DNA from: Trichomonas vaginalis G3
Lineage: Eukaryota > Parabasalia > Trichomonadida > Trichomonadidae
Length of the DNA stretch: 64,000 bases
Reading direction: 5' to 3'
NCBI RefSeq assembly: GCF_026262505.1
Contig: NC_067206.1
Coordinates: 21,005,010-21,069,009 of the forward strand
The notes beneath the pieces were generated by a model. The model worked only from the letters and a program-made list of their open reading frames with translations, did not search any database and was not told the origin of the DNA. This document shows, in pieces, positions 20,680 to 34,546 of the stretch; position 1 is the stretch's first letter, and each line of letters begins with the position of its first letter. The position numbers and the translations under genes were made by a program.

Positions 20680-22090
20680 TTAATGTTTGAATTTGATTGC
20701 TTCAAATTGCGCAATTTTAAGTAATTCGGCGTCAGATGTTAATTTTTTGCAAGAAGAATTAAATATATATGTGGGATTTGGTATTGCGTTTGATGTTTTG
20801 TTTGTTAATTCGTTGGATAAGGCTTTATCTGGGTTCCACGGATGAATACCATACTGATGCATTGACTTAATCACAAGCATCATTAAAATTCTTACAATTT
20901 TTAACCTTAGGTTTTGGGGTATTTGATAAATTATCTTGCTCATATGTGTAAAGCGGAACATATTTTAACCTGTTATTCTTTGATCTCAAAGATGCTGCAC
21001 ATCCTACAATCAAATAACTGGAGAACTACTGTGCAGTAAGCTGGAAATGTCAAGAGTTCAATTCTGAAGAGACTCAAAAGTTTGCCAAGTAATAAAATAA
21101 CTTACTCGGCTGATATGATTATCACCGAATACGATATATATGCTGAGCTGCTGTGATAGCATCAAGACTTGAGCGATATCTCTGGATTTCGATAATAAAA
21201 GTTAAATTAAAGATATCCCATATCTTCTTTGTCATCCATCCATAAGATTGTCCTGTAAGGAATGCTCTCACGGAGCGGAGTTCCTGTGAACAATTTTATA
21301 TTCCTGGAACAATAATAAATGGTTTCATCCGGTATCCTTCAGAATTATATGGGAAGATACTAGTAACAAGCACAAATTCATGCTCTTCTTTGGTTAAAGG
21401 AGGGTTGCTTTCAGTGCAGATAACTTTGTAACGCTTTGATGAAGCAGAGATGTTTCATAAATACTCCACTTATTCCATGGATCAATTCCTGCCGTATACT
21501 GAAATTAATGTAAGAAGTTAGCAACTGTTGCTGTGTTACAGTACTTTGCTCGTTTTTCCTCATTTTCTTTTGAGCTTTTGATCTCAATGTTGAGATCAGA
21601 GCAAACTCTGTTTAACCATGATCTTGAGGGGAGATATACTTCTAGCGAAGTAAACAATTCTTTTTCCTCTTGTTGGAAATTCGTCTGGATGAACAAGGCC
21701 AGCTAGATATAAAGCTCTGCTGTATCTATACTCCAGTAATTCGTAGGCAATCTGATAAGCTTCGATTACCTTTTCACATGCAAGACCTTTTGCTCTTTGA
21801 TTGATTTCACCATAAAAATCAAGTAATTCGACCTCTGAAAGATACGATGGTTCTCCACCATTACATGTGGTTGTCCATACATTTTCCGCAATTGTATGTC
21901 GCAACTCTGCAGTTATTGAATCATCGCGTTCCATGTGAAATTCATCTTTGTTATCAGTGTAGCACTTTTTGTTTAGTCTTCTTTTGAAGATTTTACGTTG
22001 AATACGAGACAAAACTGCTTTTTCTCAATGAAGTTTACATTTGGCTTTAATGTAATTAAGACTTTTCATGTCACTTTTTGTAAAGTTCAT
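20680..22090 (-). pseudogene. Pogo-type transposase relic, M3
   Basis: Same pieces as M1. Small indels near 20880-21140 change how the C-terminal segments join, so the last segment is read as part of a longer frame here (20680-20961). Confidence 0.63.
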
Positions 22091-23294
22091 TTTCGGTACG
22101 GAACAAATGCATATATTAATGCATTAATTCTAAATGTAATAAATTTTGTATCTTTGAAAATTTCAAAGTTAAAAAAAATTGGACTAATATTATTCGTCTT
22201 CAAATGTACTATGCAAATTAAAGTTTTTGGGCTATGGATTCTGTGGGATAAGATTATTGAAATTTTGGATGTTCCTCGAATTGGCCAGAGATTCGAGTGT
22301 CAATGCCTTGTTCCATAACATAGTAATTGTGTTTGTGACTGAGCATATTTTTTTCTAAAATATAGAGATTAAAATTGTAAAAATCTTCATTTAAGGAGTT
22401 CCTGTTAAATGATTGTGACTTGATTATATTTGTGTCGTTTTTGGTAGTCTCTTTATTCGATTTTGATGAATTTATGTTCGAAATTCGGTATTTAACTAAT
22501 AAGATTCAGAGTAAAACACTGGAAATCGGATATTCTCTATGCCAATGAACTGGACAATCTGTGTGTTTGGGAGGTGAAATTCCAAATTTTTTTGAAATCC
22601 CGAAAATGAAGATCAACCCTTTATTTTTGATTAAGATATTTTACAATTTCAGATTTTTTTGAATACTTTTGATTCGGTTTTGTTAAAAGCATATCAGCTA
22701 ACTTGTTTTAAAAATCACATATTTTTATGTGGTAAGACGAAATGATGGAAGTGAGGCATATCTCAATATTTTCACCAGATCTTCAGGCATTTAGCATGGA
22801 TATATAATTGTTATCATGATTTGTATTTAGTAATATTATTTAATCCAACTTATCAAAGCTAAACAAGATAAGAAATGCGTTTTAATTTTTTTTTCAAACA
22901 AAATTGAACAAAAAATACACTTAGAAGATATATTTCTTTAAGTTATTTATAGTAATGGAAATAATATGGTATATCTATCATTAACATATAAGCAGATCAT
23001 ACCTCTCTTGTGCCATGCAATTATGAATTAAGAATTTTGTAAATTCAACTGTATATAATAATCTTTTAATTGAAAAACATCATCAGACCAAGAGATGTTA
23101 ATCATGTGCATCTAATATAATTGTTTTTGTCTAGTGTTGAAAACAGAAATTCATCAAAAGTGACACCTCAGAAAAGCTATAATATTGAATTTTTGGAACT
23201 TTTGATAGAGCACGTTTTTAAATATTAATTAAAGTAAATGTATATTTCGTAAAGATTCTTTTTAATAAAAAATAAAATTTTGAAGAAGAACACA

Positions 23295-25387
23295 AAATCT
23301 TCTGAAAAATAATATCACATAAACTCATATTATTTTCTAATATATAACTATTTTATATAAAAATCAAATTCAATGATCTTAAAAGCGAAGGATAAACCTC
23401 AAAATTTACGAATATAATGAGTGGGAATATAATGCTTATCTATCATAAAACCATATGAAATATCAATTTTTGCTTTACGCCTAATTTTTGACGACAATTA
23501 GCAAAAAATGTTAAATGTTAACACTCAGTCCATTTGAATATGAAAAATAAAATTGACTTTGATTAAATGTTTTTATTTATCATGCAATTCTTCTTGCGAC
23601 CAAAGATTTGAATAAAATTTCAAAAAATAAGATAGCTTAAAAATAATATACGGTAGTGTTTACTAATAGATGAATAGTATATAAATTCTATTAAAATGGA
23701 TTTGATCCAAAAAGATATATAAAATTTGATCATAAATAAAATTGTTTAGAAGTCATTTAAAATGATGTAATTATTCAAATTTTGCTAAAACCCATTCCTC
23801 TTTGATATATAACTCCCATTTTTGCATTTCTGGCTCGTACCAAAATTTTGAAACTTCGAATAATTCGTTAGGAGTGTAATTACTATTCGTTTTTGGATTA
23901 ATATCGAGAGATAAATGTGGTGTATTGTTGTATTTTTCAATGAACTGCTGAACTGAGTCCTTGATTTGTTGAATATCATCCAACTCGTCTGGCAAAAACT
24001 TTTCTAAGCTTGGCCACAGGCGCTCCACCTTGCCGTTCTGTCTTGGCATATACGGCAAGGTGTGCTTCCAAACTATTGTTTTCCTGCATAACCTGGCCGA
24101 ATTCACCGCGGTTTTCACCGCCGTTATCGGTCCAGATGCAGTAAGGGATAAACTCCTCTAAAAGTTTTCTTAAAATATTCGCTGTTGAGTTGGAAGACTT
24201 GTTTTTCAATAATTTAGTTTTGAGAACTTTACGTGTCATATCATTCAATATGGCAAAGAATGGAAAAGAAACATTACCGTGAAGGTAATGAATATCGCAG
24301 TGCCATATTCAAATTCTTTGATATGGCACGATATTTGGTAGGTGGATCTGCTGGTTTGTAATCTCTTTTTGAAGATAAACCTGATTCCATCATAAATTTT
24401 TCCACTTGATGAGGCTTTATTTTTTGTAAATTGTCAAAAATTTGATCTTTTGTCAAATCTTCTATATTTTCAAATTCTTTTGCAATTTCTTCTTTTTCTT
24501 TCTCACAATCGGGATTTTGAACAATATTTTGAAACCTTTTAATCAATAAATAAGTTTTTGAAATTCCTCCTTTATATTGTGAAAACACAAGAATTAATTA
24601 ATTGTTTTTTGTTCAAATGTTGGTGGATTTGGTTTTCTGCCGCGACTAACTTTTGGTAATTCGATTTCTTGAAGTTGAAATGCTCTTCTTATTGTATTTT
24701 CGGCAACATTCAATTTAATTTTACCATTTTCCAATTCAACTTCCTTTCCCACACTTTTGTAATATTCACCTTCTTCTATTCTTCTTTTAGCTTCAAATAG
24801 CCATTCTCTGTTTATAGATTTGGCAGTAGTCATAAAAGTGGTCCTTCTTTTGTGATAAGATTCAAATTTGAATGTGGATGATAAATAAAAATCAAAAATA
24901 ATTGTTATAATTTAAATGAAGAAGTAATTTAAAACGATTTTATTTATGATCAAATTTTATATATTTTTTGGATCAAATCCATTTTAATAGAATTTATATA
25001 CTATTCATCTATTAGTAAACACTACCGTATATTATTTTTTAAGCTATCTTATTTTTTGAACTTTTATTCAAATCTTTGGTCGCAAGAAGAATTGCATGAT
25101 AAATAAAAACATTTAATCAAAGTCAATTTTATTTTTCATATTCAAATGGACTGAGTGTTAACATTTAACATTTTTTTGCTAATTGTCGTCAAAAATTAGG
25201 CGTAAAGCAAAAATTGATATTTCATATGGTTTTATGATAGATAAGCATTATATTCCCACTCATTATATTCGTAAATTTTGAGGTTTATCCTTCGCTTTTA
25301 AGATCATTGAATTTGATTTTTATATAAAATAGTTATATATTAGAAAATAATATGAGTTTATGTGATATTATTTTTCAGAAGAGATTT
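23295..25387 (-). mobile_element. IS481/IS3-like transposon, M3 (gene disrupted)
   Basis: Both terminal repeats present; a two-base addition lies at the outer end of the right arm relative to the other copies. Confidence 0.78.
23771..24833 (-). pseudogene. Integrase, disrupted copy, M3
   Basis: Start, end and all motif regions are present but a handful of small indels split the frame into four open pieces. The changes are of both signs, unlike the deletion-only pattern in M2. Confidence 0.78.
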
Positions 25388-25760
25388 CATTCTATATGCC
25401 TATGAAAAGTACTCTCAAAACTAACTTTTTCCTAATTATAATTAAATCTAGAATATTGTATTATGCTTAGTGTTATTTCATTTTTCTCATTCAATTTAGA
25501 ATTTACAAATGTCAAAAATTGAGAGCTGTCACTTTTGATGAATTTCTGTTTATTACATAGCATTAATAAAAAAATCATTTGTTCTGATTAATATTTATCC
25601 AATAATAATATATATTCATTTTTGAATTTAATTAGCTTTTTTAAAGCTTAATATTTAATAATATTATTATTCAACATTCTTAATAAAATAAGATATATGC
25701 TTTATGTCTAATATATGTTTTGTAGAAATTTCGAGGAAATATCAAGGTTTCAACATCACT

Positions 25761-25978
25761 TCACTTCCACCATTTCGTCTTACGAAAGTTTAATTGTATG
25801 ATTAAATACTTGGGCCATTCTAATATTTCATCTTTTTGAAATCGATTTTTGCTCAATAGGATATGTATATTAAAATATTTTTCCAATGCATCCAATAAAT
25901 TATCCGTGCCATTTATTGATATATCAAGAAAGTCGTGTTTTTTGTTTCTATCGGGGTAATACGATGTGAAAAGTGACA
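25761..25978 (-). pseudogene. USP-like fragment, M3
   Basis: Two bases longer than the consensus fragment; the frame still shows FLDISINGTDNLLDALEKYF and WPKYLIIQLNF. Confidence 0.52.
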
Positions 25979-26012
25979 AAAATATACTATGATTTATATT
26001 TCATTGTATAAT

Positions 26013-26131
26013 AAAGTCGAGAAGGGAGTCCTAACCTTAAGAAAGGGCTCTCTTCTCGACTTTCTGCTGCAATCTCACTCGAATTGCGCGTATATACTGC
26101 TTCTTTCATTAGAAGTAGTATATACGCGCAA
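26013..26131. repeat. Junction hairpins M3/M4 (intact form)
   Basis: Hairpin 1 (26013-26063) has 19-base arms, AAAGTCGAGAAGGGAGTCC with its partner, 17 matches and a 13-base loop. Hairpin 2 (26084-26131) has 21-base arms beginning TTGCGCGTATATAC, one mismatch and the six-base loop TTCATT. In the plus-strand transcript all three mismatches would be G-U pairs. These stems lie between the USP-like fragment and the minisatellite leader in each monomer and form the foot of the palindrome-rich zone. Confidence 0.92.
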
Positions 26132-26315
26132 CAATATGCCATGGCAAGTGCACTTGTCGCCACTTTTAATGTTTTCTTCAAATGCAATGCGGGAAGGAGT
26201 GGCAATATAGTACTTGGGTAGTTGTGGAGTTATGTGTTAGGAGAGGGAACAGGACAAATTTGCCACACGGCACTTTTTTTAAAAAAAATTAATGGAGCGG
26301 AGCGATACTCTGCTG

Positions 26316-26734
26316 CAGGAGCCCCAAGGCTCCCAATCATTACGAAAGGGAGCCTCAGGGCTCCTGAGAATCCATCAGCAGAGGCCTTTTCATTTGGCCT
26401 CTGCTGATCAAAGATTCGGCGAAGCCATTCTTCGTCTCAGGAGCCCCAAGGCTCCCAATCATTACGAAAGGGAGCCTCAGGGCTCCTGAGAATCCATCAG
26501 CAGAGGCCTTTTCATTTGGCCTCTGCTGATCAAAGATTCGGCGAAGCCATTCTTCGTCTCAGGAGCCCCAAGGCTCCCAATCATTACGAAAGGGAGCCTC
26601 AGGGCTCCTGAGAATCCATCAGTAGAGGCCTTTTCATTTGGCCTCTGCTGATCAAAGATTCGGCGAAGCCATTCTTCGTCTCAGGAGCCCCAAGGCTCCC
26701 AATCATTACGAAAGGGAGCCTCAGGGCTCCTGAG
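26316..26734 (+). repeat. 122-bp hairpin minisatellite, M4
   Basis: Four hairpin blocks at exact 122-base period, spacers C, C, T, the same allele as M1. Confidence 0.95.
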
Positions 26735-27014
26735 AAACCTCTTTGAGAAGGTTTTCTTTAAGAAAACCTTCTCAAAGATGATTGTCAGCATTCACTCAAA
26801 ATCTACCAAGAGTTTCAAAGTTTCAAATCTATCTGAAATGAAGCTTTGAATCTCTTGTATATCTAATTGTAGAGGTACCTTTTCAAAATGTCTTCTATTG
26901 ATTAAATTTAATCAGTAAAAGTCATTTTGAAAAGGTACATCTCTATAATTGCTATTGAGCATTCACTCTTGGAACCTTGGAGCTCTTGTGTAGTGCATGA
27001 AAACTCCAAGATTC
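26735..27014 (+). repeat. Palindrome cluster, M4
   Basis: All four palindromes intact. Confidence 0.9.
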
Positions 27015-27121
27015 TAGAATAAAACATATATCATAGACATAATTTCTTCAAATATAATTTAAGGTTATTTTTTAAAAAATTAGAACAGCGTAATTTAAGG
27101 TTATTGAAAAGTGACACTTGA

Positions 27122-27469
27122 CAAATTTATCCCGCACTCTTCAAAAATAAGGAAATTTTGATAAATATCCTCATCGCTATTATCATAAAAGATTCAATAT
27201 CCCTTTCGATATTTAATGACAAATTTGAAAAGGTGTTTGAAATTCTTTCGGATTTTGTTGAATTTAACCCAAAATTTATTATTAATTGTTTACAAGAAAT
27301 TTTATTTAACTCTTCTTGTAAAGAAAACTTTGCCAATATTTTGAATGCATTTGAAAATTCCGAGCTTAGAATATATTTGGATGAATGCGAAGATGAAATC
27401 GATCCTGAAATTTTTGACTCTCTCAAAAATATGTATTCAATTTTAAATGAATCTAATTCTCATCAATAA
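27122..27469 (+). pseudogene. Open fragment without start, M4
   Basis: Translation identical to M1. Confidence 0.5.
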
Positions 27470-28001
27470 TAACATATGAATAAAAAATAAATGGATTTAA
27501 TTTTTTTTATCAGTTTCAATAGATTACAGTTATTTTTATTTTCTACAATATCTCATTACCAAATCGTTTTAACTCTTTGTATATCAAAGAATAATAATAA
27601 GTGACCTGTAATAACCATACTCATAATGGATTAGACCTCAAATTATTTAAAATGTCAATTCAATATTATTAAATTACAATTTCTTTTATTCTAATAGATT
27701 TTAACTAGCCAATCATGATTACAAATATTGTAGCCTTCATTAACTCATAATATCGAAGAATATAACTTATATTCATGGACAATTTGTGATTAATTTCCAA
27801 TAATATATAAAACCGACTCAAATTAATCATGTTGGCATTAGCGCGCATCGATGCTCAATCTACCTGTAGTATTATAAGCTTATATTCCTATTTTTCAGCA
27901 TTAAAATTGTGAATTACGTAATTTTGTCATAGTTTTACGTAATTTTAATTTTTTTTGATAAGAAAAAAATGACTTTAAGAAAAAACGAGATCACTCATAA
28001 T

Positions 28002-28546
28002 CTTTTTCTCAGAAAACTGCAGAGTATACAACAAATGTACTCAAACGTGCATTAAGCACAATACCTGGTCCCCATTTCGCTCTATGGACCGATAATGGTA
28101 CAAAAAATAAAGAAAAATTGCAAAAACGTTCCCACTTTTTGAGAGGGATGTTTTGCAAAATAATTTTATGGACATCTCTGGAAAGTTTCATTTCAGTTTG
28201 ATAATATATCCAACACCTATATAGAAGAGCCTTGCTGATTTGACCTGAAAGAGCGAAAGTTAGTTTTTTGATTTGAAAACCCTGCAATTTAATATTGTTA
28301 AGGACTCAATGTAGAAATATGATATAATATCATGTAGAGATCAATCATCTTCCAAAAATCTTCTATGTATGAAAGAAAAAAATTTGCAAAACGTACCTCT
28401 CAAGAAGTGGGAACGTTTTGCACACTCTCGAAAATAAAACACAATTTCATTAATTATTATGCGAAAGGGGAATTGAACATATTTTTATTCAACCAGATAA
28501 TCCTCAGGCCAACAGATTTCGCAAAGAGAATTTCCCCAAACAGTAA
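28002..28546 (+). pseudogene. Old integrase relic with insert, M4
   Basis: Same relic as in M1; insert at 28118-28422. Confidence 0.58.
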
Positions 28547-29474
28547 GATTTTTCAAAAAAAAGAAATATAATGCGAAGAATTAAGATTAATCACCGAAAA
28601 AACAACTGATTTTACTTACTTTAATGATTTTGAAGATATGCAAATTATCAGGAAGAAAGCTCAATATAACAAATAAAATAATATTCTAATTTGCAAGAAT
28701 GGGTTTAATGACTACGCACAAATACATAGCCTCATACATATCAACAAAGGTCTTGGGTCTCCGAGGTTCTCAATTTCATCAGAAACCGCTATATGATAAC
28801 CAAGCTTACTCAGATCTACACATAAATACATAGCCTCATACATATCAACAAAGGTCTCTCTACTCTTAAGTTCCAATTCCCAAAATTTTATTTTTATATT
28901 TATTGGCAAAAGGTAAAAGTTCCAAATTATCGTATCGTTAATTTTTAATTTGCTTTCAAATTATATTTTTTGTACTTACGTTCAATTTTTATTTTTAATA
29001 AATTATTTATATTAAAATTTCGAAATATTCATAAATACATTCAATTCATATAATAATAGTCAATATCATCGTTTTGAGAAGATCAGATCCTACACAAAAA
29101 CCATGGAGAGGATTGTATTTTCAATGTATGCCTCTGGTCGAGCACTAAAAGCAAAAGCTAGACAGTTTTTAACCTGTATAATAAAAATGTATCATATATC
29201 TTTTTGGAAAATAAAAACAAATTTTTATTTATTCAATATTATATAAAAAGGTGTTGATATTGCAGGTTTTTCAGTATGTTTTCCATCCCAATAAAACTCA
29301 ATATTAATCGATATATCTGAAAAATACGAGGTGTCAAAGTGGTGAATTTCACCTCACTTCGTTTTGCTCCATTAAATTGACTCAATTTCATCCCTTTGCT
29401 GAGAATTTTTGTATTTGGAGGATAATAATCTAAATAATTCGAAATATTTGTTACAATAACTATCAGTGCTTGAT

Positions 29475-30879
29475 TTAATGTTTGAATTTGATTGCTTCAA
29501 ATTGCGCAATTTTAAGTAATTCGGCGTCAGATGTTAATTTTTTGCAAGAAGAATTAAATATATATGTGGGATTTGGTATTGCGTTTGATGTTTTGTTTGT
29601 TAATTCGTTGGATAAGGCTTTATCTGGGTTCCACGGATGAATACCATACTGATGCATTGACTTAATCACAAGCATCAATTAAAATTCTTACAATTTTTAA
29701 CCTTGGTTTTGGGGTATTTGATAAATTATCTTGCTCATATGTGTAAAGCGGAACATATTTTAACCTGTTATTCTTTGATCTCAAAGATGCTGCACATCCT
29801 ACATCAAATAACTGGAGAACTACTGTGCAGTAAGCTGGAAATGTCAAGAGTTCAATTCTGAAGAGACTCAAAAGTTTGCAAGTAAAATAACTTACTCGGC
29901 TGATATGATTATCACCGAATACGATATTATGCTGAGCTGCTGTGATAGCATCAAGACTTGAGCGATATCTCTGGATTTCGATAATAAAAGTTAAATTAAA
30001 GATATCCCATATCTTCTTTGTCATCCATCCATAAGATTGTCCTGTAAGGAATGCTCTCACGGAGCGGAGTTCCTGTGAACAATTTTATATTCCTGGAACA
30101 ATAATAAATGGTTTCATCCGGTATCCTTCAGAATTATATGGGAAGATACTAGTAACAAGCACAAATTCATGCTCTTCTTTGGTTAAAGGAGGGTTGCTTT
30201 CAGTGCAGATAACTTTGTAACGCTTTGATGAAGCAGAGATGTTTCATAAATACTCCACTTATTCCATGGATCAATTCCTGCCGTATACTGAAATTAATGT
30301 AAGAAGTTAGCAACTGTTGCTGTGTTACAGTACTTTGCTCGTTTTTCCTCATTTTCTTTTGAGCTTTTGATCTCAATGTTGAGATCAGAGCAAACTCTGT
30401 TTAACCATGATCTTGAGGGGAGATATACTTCTAGCGAAGTAAACAATTCTTTTTCCTCTTGTTGGAAATTCGTCTGGATGAACAAGGCCAGCTAGATATA
30501 AAGCTCTGCTGTATCTATACTCCAGTAATTCGTAGGCAATCTGATAAGCTTCGATTACCTTTTCACATGCAAGACCTTTTGCTCTTTGATTGATTTCACC
30601 ATAAAAATCAAGTAATTCGACCTCTGAAAGATACGATGGTTCTCCACCATTACATGTGGTTGTCCATACATTTTCCGCAATTGTATGTCGCAACTCTGCA
30701 GTTATTGAATCATCGCGTTCCATGTGAAATTCATCTTTGTTATCAGTGTAGCACTTTTTGTTTAGTCTTCTTTTGAAGATTTTACGTTGAATACGAGACA
30801 AAACTGCTTTTTCTCAATGAAGTTTACATTTGGCTTTAATGTAATTAAGACTTTTCATGTCACTTTTTGTAAAGTTCAT
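29475..30879 (-). pseudogene. Pogo-type transposase relic, M4
   Basis: Same sequence and same breaks as M1, so the decay predates amplification. Confidence 0.65.
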
Positions 30880-32083
30880 TTTCGGTACGGAACAAATGCA
30901 TATATTAATGCATTAATTCTAAATGTAATAAATTTTGTATCTTTGAAAATTTCAAAGTTAAAAAAAATTGGACTAATATTATTCGTCTTCAAATGTACTA
31001 TGCAAATTAAAGTTTTTGGGCTATGGATTCTGTGGGATAAGATTATTGAAATTTTGGATGTTCCTCGAATTGGCCAGAGATTCGAGTGTCAATGCCTTGT
31101 TCCATAACATAGTAATTGTGTTTGTGACTGAGCATATTTTTTTCTAAAATATAGAGATTAAAATTGTAAAAATCTTCATTTAAGGAGTTCCTGTTAAATG
31201 ATTGTGACTTGATTATATTTGTGTCGTTTTTGGTAGTCTCTTTATTCGATTTTGATGAATTTATGTTCGAAATTCGGTATTTAACTAATAAGATTCAGAG
31301 TAAAACACTGGAAATCGGATATTCTCTATGCCAATGAACTGGACAATCTGTGTGTTTGGGAGGTGAAATTCCAAATTTTTTTGAAATCCCGAAAATGAAG
31401 ATCAACCCTTTATTTTTGATTAAGATATTTTACAATTTCAGATTTTTTTGAATACTTTTGATTCGGTTTTGTTAAAAGCATATCAGCTAACTTGTTTTAA
31501 AAATCACATATTTTTATGTGGTAAGACGAAATGATGGAAGTGAGGCATATCTCAATATTTTCACCAGATCTTCAGGCATTTAGCATGGATATATAATTGT
31601 TATCATGATTTGTATTTAGTAATATTATTTAATCCAACTTATCAAAGCTAAACAAGATAAGAAATGCGTTTTAATTTTTTTTTCAAACAAAATTGAACAA
31701 AAAATACACTTAGAAGATATATTTCTTTAAGTTATTTATAGTAATGGAAATAATATGGTATATCTATCATTAACATATAAGCAGATCATACCTCTCTTGT
31801 GCCATGCAATTATGAATTAAGAATTTTGTAAATTCAACTGTATATAATAATCTTTTAATTGAAAAACATCATCAGACCAAGAGATGTTAATCATGTGCAT
31901 CTAATATAATTGTTTTTGTCTAGTGTTGAAAACAGAAATTCATCAAAAGTGACACCTCAGAAAAGCTATAATATTGAATTTTTGGAACTTTTGATAGAGC
32001 ACGTTTTTAAATATTAATTAAAGTAAATGTATATTTCGTAAAGATTCTTTTTAATAAAAAATAAAATTTTGAAGAAGAACACA

Positions 32084-34173
32084 AAATCTTCTGAAAAATA
32101 ATATCACATAAACTCATATTATTTTCTAATATATAACTATTTTATATAAAAATCAAATTCAATGATCTTAAAAGCGAAGGATAAACCTCAAAATTTACGA
32201 ATATAATGAGTGGGAATATAATGCTTATCTATCATAAAACCATATGAAATATCAATTTTTGCTTTACGCCTAATTTTTGACGACAATTAGCAAAAAATGT
32301 TAAATGTTAACACTCAGTCCATTTGAATATGAAAAATAAAATTGACTTTGATTAAATGTTTTTATTTATCATGCAATTCTTCTTGCGACCAAAGATTTGA
32401 ATAAAATTTCAAAAAATAAGATAGCTTAAAAATAATATACGGTAGTGTTTACTAATAGATGAATAGTATATAAATTCTATTAAAATGGATTTGATCCAAA
32501 AAGATATATAAAATTTGATCATAAATAAAATTGTTTAGAAGTCATTTAAAATGATGTAATTATTCAAATTTTGCTAAAACCCATTCCTCTTTGATATATA
32601 ACTCCCATTTTTGCATTTCTGGCTCGTACCAAAATTTTGAAACTTCGAATAATTCGTTAGGAGTGTAATTACTATTCGTTTTTGGATTAATATCGAGAGA
32701 TAAATGTGGTGTATTGTTGTATTTTTCAATGAACTGCTGAACTGAGTCCTTGATTTGTTGAATATCATCCAACTCGTCTGGCAAAAACTTTTCTAAGCTT
32801 GGCCACAGGCGCTCCACCTTGCCGTTCTGTCTTGGCATATACGGCAAGGTGTGCTTCCAAACTATTCCGTTTTCCTGCATAACCTGGCCGAATTCACCGC
32901 GGTTTTCACCGCCGTTATCGGTCCAGATGCAGTAAGGGATAAACTCCTCTAAAAGTTTTCTTAAAATATTCGCTGTTGAGTTGGAAGACTTGTTTTTCAA
33001 TAATTTAGTTTTGAGAACTTTACGTGTCATATCATTCAATATGGCAAAGAATGGAAAAGAAACATTACCGTGAAGGTAATGAATATCGCAGTGCCATATC
33101 AAATTCTTTGATATGGCACGATATTTGGTAGGTGGATCTGCTGGTTTGTAATCTCTTTTTGAAGATAAACCTGATTCCATCATAAATTTTTCCACTTGAT
33201 GAGGCTTTATTTTTTGTAAATTGTCAAAAATTTGATCTTTTGTCAAATCTTCTATATTTTCAAATTCTTTTGCAATTTCTTCTTTTTCTTTCTCACAATC
33301 GGGATTTTGAACAATATTTTGAAACCTTTTAATCAATAAATAAGTTTTTGAAATTCCTCCTTTATATTGTGAAACACAAGAATTAATTAATTGTTTTTGT
33401 TCAAATGTTGGTGGATTTGGTTTTCTGCCGCGACTAACTTTTGGTAATTCGATTTCTTGAAGTTGAAATGCTCTTCTTATTGTATTTTCGGCAACATTCA
33501 ATTTAATTTTACCATTTTCCAATTCAACTTCCTTTCCCACACTTTTGTAATATTCACCTTCTTCTATTCTTCTTTTAGCTTCAAATAGCCATTCTCTGTT
33601 TATAGATTTGGCAGTAGTCATAAAAGTGGTCCTTCTTTTGTGATAAGATTCAAATTTGAATGTGGATGATAAATAAAAATCAAAAATAATTGTTATAATT
33701 TAAATGAAGAAGTAATTTAAAACGATTTTATTTATGATCAAATTTTATATATTTTTTTGGATCAAATCCATTTTAATAGAATTTATATACTATTCATCTA
33801 TTAGTAAACACTACCGTATATTATTTTTTAAGCTATCTTATTTTTTGAACTTTTATTCAAATCTTTGGTCGCAAGAAGAATTGCATGATAAATAAAAACA
33901 TTTAATCAAAGTCAATTTTATTTTTCATATTCAAATGGACTGAGTGTTAACATTTAACATTTTTTGCTAATTGTCGTCAAAAATTAGGCGTAAAGCAAAA
34001 ATTGATATTTCATATGGTTTTATGATAGATAAGCATTATATTCCCACTCATTATATTCGTAAATTTTGAGGTTTATCCTTCGCTTTTAAGATCATTGAAT
34101 TTGATTTTTATATAAAATAGTTATATATTAGAAAATAATATGAGTTTATGTGATATTATTTTTCAGAAGATTT
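32084..34173 (-). mobile_element. IS481/IS3-like transposon, whole, M4
   Basis: A 2090-base copy with both terminal repeats and an open gene. Confidence 0.8.
32560..33621 (-). CDS. DDE integrase/transposase, M4
   Basis: Open for all 353 residues and identical in translation to the M1 copy, with the three catalytic acidic residues kept. Confidence 0.87.
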   Translation of the reverse strand: MTTAKSINREWLFEAKRRIEEGEYYKSVGKEVELENGKIKLNVAENTIRRAFQLQEIELPKVSRGRKPNPPTFEQKQLINSCVSQYKGGISKTYLLIKRFQNIVQNPDCEKEKEEIAKEFENIEDLTKDQIFDNLQKIKPHQVEKFMMESGLSSKRDYKPADPPTKYRAISKNLIWHCDIHYLHGNVSFPFFAILNDMTRKVLKTKLLKNKSSNSTANILRKLLEEFIPYCIWTDNGGENRGEFGQVMQENGIVWKHTLPYMPRQNGKVERLWPSLEKFLPDELDDIQQIKDSVQQFIEKYNNTPHLSLDINPKTNSNYTPNELFEVSKFWYEPEMQKWELYIKEEWVLAKFE

Positions 34174-34546
34174 CATTCTATATGCCTATGAAAAGTACTC
34201 TCAAAACTAACTTTTTCCTAATTATAATTAAATCTAGAATATTGTATTATGCTTAGTGTTATTTCATTTTTCTCATTCAATTTAGAATTTACAAATGTCA
34301 AAAATTGAGAGCTGTCACTTTTGATGAATTTCTGTTTATTACATAGCATTAATAAAAAAATCATTTGTTCTGATTAATATTTATCCAATAATAATATATA
34401 TTCATTTTTGAATTTAATTAGCTTTTTTAAAGCTTAATATTTAATAATATTATTATTCAACATTCTTAATAAAATAAGATATATGCTTTATGTCTAATAT
34501 ATGTTTTGTAGAAATTTCGAGGAAATATCAAGGTTTCAACATCACT

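Larger units (their letters stand above)
17433..26103 (+). repeat. Monomer M3
   Basis: Complete monomer with the shortest minisatellite (three hairpin blocks, spacers C, T). It carries several small indels of both signs, including some inside the integrase and pogo-type regions, that the other monomers lack. Confidence 0.95.

Noticed and set aside
26013-26131. Bacterial-type rho-independent terminators
   Set aside because: The stems lack a following T tract in the right position, the DNA is eukaryotic in character, and no gene ends at them.
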